Part shown: positions 23,501-36,137 of the stretch, one piece after another
Layout of the letters: the number at the start of each line of letters is the position of its first letter
How positions within the stretch are numbered: position 1 is the first letter of the stretch
NCBI RefSeq assembly: GCF_000524195.1
Contig: NW_020170381.1
Location: 863,678 to 927,677, forward strand
Origin: Echinococcus granulosus
Lineage: Eukaryota; Platyhelminthes; Cestoda; Cyclophyllidea; Taeniidae
DNA: 64,000 bases
Reading direction: 5' to 3'
Notes under the pieces: generated by a model
Database searches by the model: none
What the model saw: the letters and a program-made list of their open reading frames with translations, nothing else
Told to the model about the DNA's origin: nothing
Position numbers and translations under genes: made by a program

Positions 23501-26360
23501 GCGAAAACTGTTTATCCTTTTATTATTGACGTTCGGTCACTCATTTTTAGCCCCTTGTGAGTGATACACCGCTACCTGCATCCCAAATTCTGTAATGTTG
23601 GCGATGCAACAGCAGACAAATGGACTGCTCAGTGTTCCCAACAGGAGAGCAATTCATGCGCATCCGTGCGTGTATGTGTGCAGCGGGAATGTGGAGGCAT
23701 AGCAACAGGATGCAATCTCCAAGGCATCTGTTGATTTGTTTGAGCAAACTGGTCTTATTTTCCCCCCTCCACCTCCTCCTACACACACGCACACAAAATA
23801 CACACTTCTCTCCCTCTCCTGGCCGAATGGCCAGAATGTAGCACAAGGATAGTTGGTTGAATCATCTCGACTGAAAATGAATCTCGTGAGTTGGGACTAC
23901 GTACTAAAACACCAAAAAATTGACCGGTGGTATTCGAGATAATTACGTCCGAAAGGAAATGGTGCAAATCAAATCCCAACGGTACGAGACCAGGCAATGT
24001 AGTCATTGGTTTATCATTGCTCATTGTCTCTATTTAATTCTCCCTTGCCAATAAATTCCTTCGTGCACAATGTGAAGCAAAAGGCTGGTATATGTCCTGA
24101 GAAGTTCACGGAAGAAACGATGTCGCATCAATGCTGGATTCGTGTCCACTATAATGATACTGCATTCATTCATATATTATCTATCTTCATTTCCACCCTC
24201 GATTTAATACCGCAGTGAAGAAGAATTGATGGTAAATCTTTAAATGGAACCACAACTGCTTTATTTGAGAATAGAGATTGCTCTTCAATTTAAAACAGAT
24301 CATAAGGACACTAAGATGTGTTTTTGTATTTGACCCATCCGAATTTGTTGTAATCACTCTTTCAAGTAATCATAATTAATTTTAAGGTGCTTAAAATCAG
24401 CTTTAGTCTTGCATTTAGCTACATGGAAACCCCACTGTTCCTGATATTGCTTTACACATTAAGAGGACATTCCTTGATCGTAAGAATTTTTTCATTTCTA
24501 ATCCTTCTATTTTCGGTTAAGGCCATCTTTGAGCTGATATTTTTGTTAATGGTCTATGCTTATTTTATTGCTTTATATTTGATAATTTACGTCTTTTAAA
24601 ACCTTTTATTATAATCTGAAATTTTTTGGAGTTTGAGCACTGTGGAATAGAAATTGATGTACAGATATTTTTACAGAGTGGCCACGTCAGAAGTTAGTTT
24701 GTTTGAGACCACTTGGATAAACGTAATGCGGCATTTGCACGAAAACACGTCAGTACGTGTGGCGCTAATACGTGCTCAAACAGGCAGGGTGAACCCATGC
24801 GACATCAAGCCAGGCCACTGCATTCCACTCCACCCCGTCTCACCCCTTTGGGCCTGGAGCAGCCCACAGAAGGCGGCCTTAGCCACCACCGCCACCGCTT
24901 CTGCAGCCGGGTAGCAACTGAAAGCTGCGCATGTTTGCCAGCACCGGGACTGGCAGCAGAGGGCAGAAGGCCTCCTCATCGCAGTTTTGTTTGTGACTGT
25001 GGGTAGCAACCGTAACTCCAACAGAGCATGAGTGCTTTTACAGTTCACCGTGTAGCTGCAAATAAGACAGGCATCGGAGGCATTACCACAGAGTATACAG
25101 GCACTCTGTGCACTTAGCGCTTGAACCCATTGTAAGGAGATAATGTCCCTTCACCTGGGAGCAGTGTGCAAAAAATAAGGTATAAATATTGGATTAGCAC
25201 TATTATAACCACTTAATTTTCACACTTATTGATAGCTGTTTTCAATAAATAATTTACACTTATTCTCATTTAAAAACTTGAACAGCTGTTGACCCAGTAT
25301 TGTTGGTTTTACCGTTCCTGAAAAGTGGTTAATCATGCACAAATTTTTTGCTAGTTATCTCTGTCTTATATTTGTAATAGCTCTTCTGATGCTATTCTCC
25401 ACTGAGCTGGTTGTGCAGGCGCCGACGTACGCGAATGATAAGTAAGCATAAACGCACGGTACATAAAATTCAAGTTCACCAATGGCGGTGCTGAAGTGAT
25501 GGCAACACGTCAAAGGACAGTTACTTCCAAAGATCAAATGCAACTGCGACTCATACTGACGGGAGTAAATCCGATGTTGGCTCTAGAAGCCGTGTCTCCT
25601 TATCTAATACGAGTCATTAGGGTTTAAGTAACCGCTTTTATAGATTAGCAAGGGTCAACCATGGAATCGATTATCTTCAGATGGACGATTTTAGGCTTCG
25701 AATGTGGTACAGAAGTTTATTAGTGGAAATATTTCAATTATTATCACTTCTGATATGCAAAATGCTGTAGCCCACCAATGCTGCACATCATAATAGGTGG
25801 CACTATTAAACAAATATTTCCATTTATCCTGGTGTAGCCATAATTTGCACTATATCGAATAAGTACAGCACCAAAGCAACGTTATATGAAGTTCTAATTC
25901 AGGGATTTCACGTTATTATTATTTTATTCAAAGCGTTTACAAAGCAACGTTAAAGCAATTTTCTGTGTTTCCTAGCCATTCACGCATAATCCCTAAATGC
26001 GAAGTAATATATGCATTCAATATATTTAACGGGTCGTCAATACTTTCCGCCACCGCATACGCAGAGTGAATGTTTCATGTTTACCATTTATAATGCACCC
26101 TTTTAAAGCATCATATTATTATTTAACGTGCTGTCTTACATTTTATAAACTAAAGTTCTTCAAAGGAAAGAAAACAATTTTTACAATAATAAGACCTATT
26201 TTGCTGGAAGTCTTGATGTATGCTAAAATTTAGGAAAAGGCTTTCACTTTCATAAAAAAATAAAAGCATCATTTTTTTGAGATTTGACAAATTGTGCTTT
26301 TGTCAAAAGGCAAAATGGGTTTTTTTTCCTTATTTTGACCAGATTATCCTTTCGATGGCA
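17522..26360. other. Large gene-free stretch
   Basis: About 8.8 kb with no exon I can assign to a family. Frames are short and scattered on both strands. C-rich, pyrimidine-biased blocks occur at about 22370-22470 and 23755-23830, including CA-rich microsatellite-like stretches; these account for most of the apparent open frames there. Part of this interval probably holds distal regulatory DNA of the zinc-finger gene downstream. Confidence 0.5.
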
Positions 26361-26590
26361 TTTGGCCGCGCAGCGATAAATGCCTGGGACCAATCAGCGC
26401 ATGGAAAGTGCCTCGTACGCCCATTGGCTGTTCCCTCCCCCCGTACGCACGTGTACCGCCATCCTAGGCGTGAAGGGCCAATCCCATCCTCACATAAATT
26501 AAGGTCCTGTTTAACGATTGGATGAAAGTGGGAAATCCGCGTTTTCAGTCCTCTATATAAACTTGAAAACTTTCCACTTAAGTCACTCTT
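26361..26590 (+). promoter_or_regulatory. CCAAT/TATA promoter of the zinc-finger gene
   Basis: Four NF-Y type boxes lie within 132 bp in alternating orientation: CCAAT at 26390-26394, ATTGG at 26423-26427, CCAAT at 26478-26482 and ATTGG at 26517-26521. A TATATAA box follows at 26554-26560, 33 bp after the last one. The block is CpG-richer than its surroundings and contains a CACGTG-like CGCACGTGTA at about 26446. Transcription would be expected to start near 26585, about 110 bases before the zinc-finger ATG. Confidence 0.65.
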
Positions 26591-26693
26591 CCGATTCGGA
26601 CCTAGTGACTCGTGAGCTCCGAATTCTCACAATGCTTTTTCGTACACCATCATGAACTTTAAGGCATATTAATGTGATATTTTATTGTAGATA

Positions 26694-27731
26694 ATGTTTA
26701 CTCTGAATGCAAATGAACCAGAAGATTTATCAATACTAGCGTGTGGTTTGCAACATTTTGCTTCGTTTTCGGAACAAAAACCATCATCAATTGGGTTTGA
26801 ATGTAATTACAATCTCCAGTCCTTCTTCAGTGTTATTCTCGAGCGATGTAAGAAACAGCAACTGCCACTTCAACATAGTATGCTTCCAAGCAGTAAACAG
26901 CTCGAATACGTTATCCACAAGGCTATCCTTGAGTGTCTACCAACTAAAAACTGCAATTTGACAGTGCAAGGTGAAATAACAATCTGTATTGACTCGGCTG
27001 TTCCAGTGGCCGTAAAACTTGGCACTGCCACCATTGGTACTACCGACACTAACAACCCGCCATCCACATCCAAGCGCAAATCCTACCAGCCCATGCGCAT
27101 TCGTCCCACTAGCGTCACCTCTCCTACCTCCCATAGTCCCGACTCAGGTGCCCTCGATCTATCGCGCGCAGCTTCCATAGTCTCCGCTGAGTCCGCTCCC
27201 CCCACGCCCTTCAAAGGAGAAGCAGCGGTGACGAGAGACTACTACGAGGGTAATAAAGAGCCAGGAAAAACGTCGGCTCTTAGACGCCTCAGTGCCGGGG
27301 GCAGACGCATCTTCTCGTGCAACCAGTGCAGCGTGATGGAGTTTCGGTCGCTTCAGCACCTCGAAGTGCACACACTCGAAGTCCACGGGGGCTATCGGTG
27401 CCATGTCTGCCATGCCAAGTTCACCCAGCGCTCGAACCTCCAGAGACACGCTCTGAAACACGTCGGTTTTAAACCTTTTCAGTGTAGGCTGTGTGGACAT
27501 GGTTACTATCGAAAGGATCACTTAATGCGACATATGGAGGTCCTTCATCCCAACTTTTCAGCACGGGAAAATATCGATGTTTACCTCACTTCTTCGCAAA
27601 GCTTAGATTACTTAAACAACACGCACATGTGTGAGAAATCTCCACGGCCAATGCAGGAGCAGCAGCATACTGGAGAAAGAGGAATTGAAGTTGCAAGAGA
27701 TCCGGGGGAAATGGACAGTCCTCTTCAATAA
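26694..27731 (+). CDS. Three-finger C2H2 zinc-finger transcription factor
   Basis: A single uninterrupted frame of 345 residues. Three C2H2 fingers lie at about 209-231 (C209, C212, H226, H231), 236-256 (C236, C239, H252, H256) and 264-285 (C264, C267, H280, H285). Finger 2 is the most regular; the linker to finger 3 is HVGFKPF, a variant of the usual TGEKP linker. The N-terminal 200 residues lack a known domain and include a Ser/Thr/Pro-rich tract and the sequence ALDLS (153-157), which resembles the PxDLS motif that recruits the co-repressor CtBP. It is presumably a nuclear DNA-binding regulator; I cannot assign it to a named subfamily. The ATG comes three bases after TTTTATTGTAG, a good 3' splice site, so a short 5' UTR exon (start about 26585) or spliced-leader addition is likely. 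A well-defined promoter lies just upstream. Confidence 0.85.
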   Translation: MFTLNANEPEDLSILACGLQHFASFSEQKPSSIGFECNYNLQSFFSVILERCKKQQLPLQHSMLPSSKQLEYVIHKAILECLPTKNCNLTVQGEITICIDSAVPVAVKLGTATIGTTDTNNPPSTSKRKSYQPMRIRPTSVTSPTSHSPDSGALDLSRAASIVSAESAPPTPFKGEAAVTRDYYEGNKEPGKTSALRRLSAGGRRIFSCNQCSVMEFRSLQHLEVHTLEVHGGYRCHVCHAKFTQRSNLQRHALKHVGFKPFQCRLCGHGYYRKDHLMRHMEVLHPNFSARENIDVYLTSSQSLDYLNNTHMCEKSPRPMQEQQHTGERGIEVARDPGEMDSPLQ

Positions 27732-27913
27732 AAAAGATTTCCGAATATGCTAACATGTATTAAAATATTGCATGAGGCTGTGCACTTGTACATACTCACA
27801 ATAAACGACTTTTATATTTTGTTCATGATCTGTTCCTTAAGGTATGTATGAAATGAATGGTTAAAGTGGCTCTTTTGGACAAATGCATCCTTGTGGACGA
27901 TTAATGTAATAAA
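27727..27913 (+). terminator. Polyadenylation signals after the zinc-finger gene
   Basis: AATAAA occurs at 27727-27732 overlapping the stop codon, at 27800-27805 and at 27908-27913. The second or third would give a 3' UTR of ordinary length; the first would leave almost none. Confidence 0.45.
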
Positions 27914-30900
27914 ACACTTACAGACCTAGTTTTCACACAAGGTCGGCGAAAAGATGGAGCTAAAATGAACAGTTGCAATCGTTAATGACCTACCATAAAT
28001 TAAATATTCCGGAATTTCATCCACAACAGTCGCTGATAATGCATTGTAATTGATGAAGTGAGAAAAATAAATTCGCACTCCTAGCCAGTAGTAGACAAAC
28101 TCTTGGTGAATAAAAGTAAGCCAGATCGAATTTCCCGAAGGCTATAGAGTTAAGTGACAATCACGTCAAGCTTTATTTGTATAAAAGCGGTCTATTCGTC
28201 TACATATCCTAATGGCTTTGGAGCCTTCCTCTGCCCTCTCATCCTACTTTCTGAGATGATACATGCTCCAAGATATACAATAGAGTATCTCTGCATGTAA
28301 TTCTAGTGCAATAAAGCAAATAAACAATTTATGAGTTTTACAATAGAGTAAATAACTGTAGTAATCAACATTACAATGGGTCGTAATTTCGTAATGAGTC
28401 AGAAGCTCGTAAATCCTGCTTTTACAAAATGTTTTTATTATTGCTATTTTCTTTTCTGCCACACTTTTATTCTTAAACTGTCAATTCCGTTCCGCGTGTA
28501 ATTGCCCAATGTTGAGGAATGGTGGTAACCATCACACTAATAAACATTGGGAAACTACGGATCATTGGGATGTAGATGAAATAGCACCTTCTTCCCCATC
28601 TCCCGTCTTAAAGGCGGTAATCTTCTCATGAGTAGTTTTCGTAATGGCCTGAAAAATTTGTACTGTCCTATAGTAGAATGTGACTTTCCCTTCGCTGACT
28701 GACCAGACCTGGTTCTTTGGCTAATAGTTTATCATATAGACATTGGAACTGTATTGTTTAGAGTAGGTTGTTCTCTGTTAAAGTCATTTTTGTCTTCAAT
28801 AAGAAATTTATTGGAAACAGTTACACCGACAGCTCAGTGCATACAAAGGCAGCATGGTCTTTTGGAAATAATTTATTGTCTTCCTTAGAAGGGGAGGATA
28901 GGTAGTGGGGAGATTGTGTTGATAACTAATTATAGTTTTTTGCGCTTAAAGTCAAAAAGCAAAAGTCATTGTCCATCGCAAGTCAGTTGACAAACAATCT
29001 AAAAACTAGGTTCCCCTACAACTTAAATGAATGAAGTAAACAGTAGAAGCTAGTTGCTTTTTTCTGCATTAAAAGGTACGGCATGTTAAAGCATTTAAAA
29101 ATCTGACAGTTGGCTGCTGTAGCAATGGGTACTGCATTGTGAGCACTCCTCAAACAAAGAGGTTCCTGCCTCGGAGACTGATTTGTTGCCATGCTGTGCC
29201 ATGTTACAGGTGCCAGCTTCATGCTATTTTACGCGTTAACGCGACCTCCCTCGCCTTCATTTAGGCCTAGCGCTACGCTGACAACGCAGTCCACTTACGC
29301 CTGTGAGTGAGTAACGCGCAGCAGGTATGTACTCAACACCCTGACCGCGTTCGACGGCAAAACTTAGACACTCACAACGGCTATTTCACTGTCTTTACAA
29401 ACCGCGAAATTTGTTCTCACAAAGTTTACTTCAGTTTTACGCAATAATAGCCATGATGACAAAGTATCATCGATAATCAGGGGTAATTGCTTATATTGCC
29501 TATAAGATTTAATTAATTTGGAATTATTGAATAAGAATGGTGTCTTTTGGATCCTTAACCGATACAGAAAATGTTCATCGCTGCCCACCGTGGCATTGAC
29601 CGTCTTCTAGTTCCCATCTCTTCAGCCAATAGAGCTAGTATGTTGTTATTAGCTTTTATATTTTCCCTATTCTCTTGCATCCTTAGAAGGGAAAATCAAT
29701 GCTTAAAGAGTAGAATTCATAAATTCTTAATTGGCTGAATGCCTCCGTTTGGCTTAGCTTGGAAGCGTAAATGCTTATTTTACCGTTAGGTAGGAACTCA
29801 TTTACTGTTCGAAGTCCCATTCGCCCCAAAGATACCAGCTTGCACTTGTGAAAATTGCATTTTATGTACTGTATCTGTAGATGAGCGAAGCAGAATCTAT
29901 TAATGAACATTGTAATGCGCATGCATTACCTTCTGCTACGTATTTTTGAAAGAATGCTTAAAGTTGATGCTCAGTGAACATCAAGTCACAGCTTTTCTTT
30001 TTAGGTGCTTTTGTCAAATAGCGTAAACGAAGTCCAGAATCACGCAGACGATCATCACCTGAGTCAAAATTCTTCAGATTAAAACTCATTATCAATTTAA
30101 GATCTCGATGTTTTAAGGAGTGAGACCACTCCACTGGCCTTCATTCTATGTCAATTAAAGTGGGTGGGAGAGGGAAGAACAGCATTCAATAAAATTTAGC
30201 CAGCATTTTTAGGGCTGTCTACCAAAGTCGGGTCATTACGACAATTTCAAACTTCTGTGGGTTCCCCTGCACCTGCTCACATTGTAATTATAAAAGGAGT
30301 GCCTTTTCCAGTGGCCACATGCTAGCTTTGGTATCATCCTCGAGTTAGATAGGAACCTACGCTCCCCACTAATCCACATATGAGGGTTGTCGTTTGGCCT
30401 ACCACGAAACTTATTGAATACCTTATTGCTAACTCTCTTTGCAATTTAAAGCGCACTTACCACTACTGCTTCCTCTGAACCGCATCAGTGCTCCTGATTT
30501 GTAGTCCAGCGGAAAGGAAATATATGCATAATATATTGGAAGGCGACAATTTTCCTAATGCAACGTGATTTTGGTATTGTTATATCACAAGTATTTATGT
30601 GACACCCATCTTGTGCCTACCAAAAACCAAAGTTGATAATAGAGTTTAACGCCGATATTAGAGGACAAAATAACCAAAACGATTTAATACAGTGGCTTTA
30701 TGGGTACATGCAGCAATGTGATTAGGCAAAACAACAAAACTGAATTCCTTTTAAAGTTTTCTGGCCAAGTCTAAATATTTGTCCAAGAGCTTATAGACGT
30801 TCCATAAAGTAACGAAAGGCCTTACAACTTTACAGACATTGTAAATAGGCATTTTCAAAGTTAATGGTACTTTATCACTTCTCTGAACCCATTCGCTTAT

Positions 30901-33900
30901 CCAAAATGCTTTCTTTGATAAGTTTTAAAGTAAAGCATTACAGAAAATGTAATGTTCCTGTGCGTCAGTTTAGTAGAACTGGCATTATTAACGCACGCTT
31001 TAACAGAATTGGTTCACCGAATGAGGAGCAGGGCCTTTGCCGCTTGGTACACGCTGTGGTGTGTGGGTGTACCACCTATTAAAGATGGAGTTAACCGAAA
31101 CCCGCCATCATTAGGTTGACTTACTCAGCTGATTAGACGATCCTATGCGGTACGATGTATTGGATGTGGAGCATTCGCTTTCAGTTGTTTAAACATACCT
31201 AGAGAGGGAGTGCTACCTCCCATCCTGGGTTTCCGGTATGACAATAAACACAAAATCATCGTGCACGCACACGTGTTCAGGAGAGCTAGCAAGAGTTTGT
31301 TTAAACAAGTACGCGTAAGTCCCCCTCCCCCATCTTCTCAATTCGCCATCCTTGCCCCTCCCTACCACTGCTGCTGCTTTCCCCTCTACCGCCCACCTGC
31401 GCGCACTCTCCCTGGCCAAACAAAATCACCTGCCTAGAAGATCATTTTACGTTGGAGAGAAAAGGCGAGAGATGGAGAAAGGTGGCCTGTACAGGCCACC
31501 CGCACCCCCCTACATTCCCCACTCCTTCCCCCCTCTTCCATCCCTTCCAGCCAGGTGCTAGGAATCGGGCGTCTGTGTGCGCGTGAGTGTGGGTAGGCGT
31601 GTGTCCGCTCTCGCTCAGCTAAGAAAAGTGAATGGCCTAATTTGCCTAATAAAGTAACCCCTTCAGAAGATCAACACTGCAGAAATTCCCAGGAAGAAGA
31701 TTTGGAAGTAAGAAATGCAAAACACCTGTCTCACAACTCGTCTTTGTCAAACTTTTCCACTTCTTCCCCCTGCATGGGACCTTCGTCAAATGTGCATGCC
31801 ACCTACAATTAATCAGTCGATGCTAGTGACGATGTAACCAGGTGTCAAGCATTTTAAAGTTAAGAACAGACACTTTTGATCATATTTATCGTTTCTGATT
31901 TGGATTGGAGAGTCGAAAACTGGGTTGAGAACATAACAAATGATGAAATCAAGCTGCCCTCCATGGGATTCAATTAATATTTTATGAATTGTCCACCAAG
32001 ACTAAAAATGAACTTCACATAGGCATCAGATTTTACGGCATCGTTGAGAGAACAAAGCTGCAATCCCGAAACACTTTCATATGCCTGAGCCTCACAATTA
32101 AGATAAAAAAAATGTCTAAAATAGTACCTTATTGAGATACAATTCGATGGTCAGTAAGAAAAGGAATTTCCATGTAACTTAGAGTGGTACGCCAAAAACT
32201 ACACAAAATGAGTCAACAGGACTGTTGAAATGAAATTCAAATTCGCCTAGACATTGCAACATTTCTCTGGTTGCCTAGTAGAATGCTAATTTCCTTACCT
32301 TCACATACCTTCACCTGTGTCATCGTGTGATGTCATCCGTACACTTTTCTCTAATGGTAATTAGTTTGGAGTAGGACAAATGTTGATACCACTGCAACAG
32401 TGACTAGTAGTCATATTTAGCAGAGGGATATCTGTAAAATGTGACTAATAGAAGTGTAGTTTGGGCGCTATTAAATGAACTATAAAGGCTTATTATCATC
32501 AGTGGAATCCGATTACCATTACATGTTTGCAAAAGGAGAGGAGGACTTATTTGGACGGATGAAACCCGTGGCTTTTATATTCTTAGTGTAAAACCTCGTC
32601 AATAGATTTGTGCATTTGCTTGACAAGATTTTGAAACCTTGAAGATGAATGCCACTTTGTATGTCCAATTTCCAATTTCTAATGTGTTCAATTGGAACTT
32701 ATACAGAGATAACTTTGTAGAATACTTAATGATTTTTCAAATATGGAATGAAGTGCATAACCACTACACTAAGGCATGGAACCCTCCATTTTAATGAAAC
32801 TTTTATTTACCTCTCATTATTCTCCCTGTCTACACGTGGCATGACTCTTTCTGTATCAGCTGAATAAAAGCTCAGCAACGGTTGGTGAGATAATTAACAG
32901 AATAGTTAGGAAGTTTACGTGAGTTGGAGAAATCAAGTGAACGGTAAGTATATGTGGATGTGAAACAAATAACTTATGACTGAGACAAACACCTACTAGC
33001 CTCGAGAGTCGAAAGGACAAAACAACCTTCTTGAAGCATTACACTGGAGAAGATTTGGGATTTTATCAGAAGCGAATCCGAGAGATCAAAACTAAAGTAT
33101 TGAAATCGCACAATTCAACAATTTAAATGTTAAGACACTTTTGACTTACTTTAAGAGATAAATGTTAAAAAGCGTGCGCGATGAGGCTGTAGTGAAAGGT
33201 ATGTAAATAAGCGTGAAGATAGGATGTCCTTCACTCCTCTCTCCCCTCCACCATAAAGGTCTCTCGTTATGGATCAAAAAATTACCCTTCGATGTGGTGG
33301 TTTTATGATGTCCATCGTGCCCCCTGCCTGCGGGTGCGGTGTGTGATGCGTGCGTACTTGGGGCGATTTAACGACACAACGAAAACTGCAACGCCACGAC
33401 TACACATTCTGCACCTGTGCCGCACATCCCCTCCTTTATGCTCGCCGCACTTGTACACATGTCCGTTGAGAAAGTAGAGAGGAGGCTGGAAATGATTACC
33501 GTGTAGGGTTAGGGGAGCGTGAACACTGAGACCCCCATTCAACCATGCAGCACAGGAAGAGTAATTTTTTGCAAGGGAAACGAATGAGGGGAGAGTGAGA
33601 GGGAGAGGGTGGAGGGGCATAATATACGGCTGAATGCATACATGATCAGGCAAACCTAGCGTAAACCATACCAAAATTCGTGAAGGGAGAGTGAGGGGGA
33701 GAGAAAATCATAGTACGTCTGTGTCTAAAATTTTTTTTTCAAATAGAGCTTATCTTACTGCTCATGCACTCGCGACAGTTTCCTATTAACACCACAACTG
33801 AAAGTGAAAACTAAAAGCATTGTGAAATTTTCACGCTGGAGCTTGTTTCTGCTTTATGCTCTTGATGAAAGGGGCGATTTACAATAAATGTAGGTCCCAA

Positions 33901-36137
33901 GTGGCATTAATGGTGCTTGTTATCGATGAAAATTCGCCCCTAGTTGGATTAACTACAGAGGATGCCACACCATGGGCTGAGACCGGCATCTTTAGAGAAA
34001 GTAAACACACGATAAAATACAAAAAATCTCCATTGGATTTGAAAAAGCCGCGAGGTAGTAGAGCAACTATGACAGTGTTATCCTATATGTAATCCTTATA
34101 TCTATAACATCTTGGTTTTAAAAAGAGAATTCTAATGAAATGGCTTTAATCCGAGACACTTTTGATGATTTTTTAACTAAAAACAACGATTCGAGGATAA
34201 AATGTGGTGTCAAACTGCTCTCTAAAAAATAAGGTGTTAGGAGTACTTCATATAACAGAATGCTTTTATTTAAGGAAGGTAATGGTAATGAAAGGGTTCG
34301 CACTGTTAAAGGACAACACTTTCCAACTATTATGCGTTAATCTAACAATTCCTGCAGTTGTCTTAGAAAAATAGCAATCTCAAACAAGTACAGTCAAAAC
34401 GTAATTTGGGATGAATACAATGCGATCGTAGCAGGCAAAGTATTAAATTTATGATGGAAAAACGCTATTTCAAACACTAATGAACCACTCATGAAATGAA
34501 AATTTAGAGAACGTGATAGTCAACAAAAATACCTATTTAATGCCAACCATAAAGGAACTTTTTTTGGAAATTCGTAAATTTTAAGGTTAGGCAAATATCT
34601 TGTAGGGAGGGTGACAAAATAGACAGTCTAATACGGAGGAAATTCTAAGATTGACTGAATCCTTTAACTTAAATTAATTATGAAACAGCCATGCAGCAGA
34701 AAAGCCTCTGTGTGATATAGGAAGTGATACAAGGTGATTTTCACTATGCAATGCATGGTATTTCACTCTCATTCCCGAAGTACCACATCATGTCTGTGAG
34801 CACACAAAACGTGCACATTTTTGGTTAGCGGGTTCACAAGAGTAAGCGGCCGGTGTTTTTTAGATTTGGCATAAGTTAAATCTACCCTTCCATCATATAC
34901 AGATGCCGTGGATTTGGGGGGCAAGCAGGTAGAGGGGGGATTAGTAGATGCAACATGCTTAAAACAAATCGGAATTGTTTATGTTAACTGTCAGAACTTG
35001 TTTTGCGCTAAATACAGGTGGCTCTTTTTGGCTGCAGTATGCGAGAAGAAAGAGGCGATTGACACGCGAGCTGGAATGCGTTTTAGAAAGCACTCGCACA
35101 TGAAAACATCCATTGATGATGAAGCCCACTTCCTCTTTCAAAAGGTGGTAAAATGAGAGACTCTACACCGGTTCACCACAAGGCTACAGAAGTGAACTCA
35201 TAAATATGAGACTTAGAAGCACGTAATTGCGTCCCAATGTGTGGATAAAAAAATAGCTCTATTTAGTGAGCATTTGTGTTTTCACGAATAGCCAAGAGGT
35301 GAAAATTCACCACATCATATTATGGTGGGCAGAAAAGGGCAAGCTCGGATTAATAGGCTCCTTAAATATCATGCTCCATCCAAGTATCAGGAAAAGGTAC
35401 AGGTATTAAAATATGGGTGATAAGGGTAATCCATTTAACAACAGGCAGAGTTGATGAAAGAGGCAAGAGTTGCCTTGAAAATATGACTTTATTTTTTGCT
35501 CAAGCGGATTGTCGCCTTTATCTACCGGCAAAAAATAAGTATTTTGAGAGCCAAATAATGCATCTCTTGCTTGTCATCATTTACATTTGAGATGATGCCC
35601 ATGTAGTTAACTGGGATGCAAAAGTTGAGTTATGGCGCTATAAGGACAGATTTAGCATGGTGTCAGAGCTTTGGGGAGTGCGAAGCTAAAGGTGAAATGA
35701 GCTGTAAGCCGGTATGCAGGAGAGTATCTCATCGTGCATTGCTACTTTGATAATTTAAAGTAAATAATGTTTGTTAAACTGACCTCTTGGGATTTAAAAG
35801 GTGTACAGCAAGAGCTGAAACATCGACTTGTCCTTTATTTGCATAAAAGTAAAACTAAAAACTGAACAAATGGAAAAGCAACGGTAGAAAGAGTATGCAG
35901 TTAAATGACGATCTTTACTTGTCAAAATGGCATGTGTACACAGGCTTTAGTGAAAAACCATGGGCAGTATCTAGAGAATGCCATAGTAAGAGGCAAATCT
36001 GGATGCCCCCTTCAGTCAATACAGTATTATGAATGAGTAAGAAAGGAAGATGTGGATACAGGTGTCATTCTAGAATGGGTATGGGAGAAAGATAGAGTTG
36101 AGGTTTGTTGGAAATGGATGGTCTCTACCGATTAATA
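27914..36137. other. Large gene-free stretch between zinc-finger and Wnt genes
   Basis: About 8.2 kb without a recognisable exon. A C-rich, pyrimidine-biased block fills about 31315-31570 on the plus strand and is followed by a GT-rich stretch (31570-31610). A shorter one lies at 33228-33255. A TTTATT at 35834-35839 reads as AATAAA on the minus strand and is a candidate poly(A) signal for the Wnt gene, 299 bases past its stop. Confidence 0.5.
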
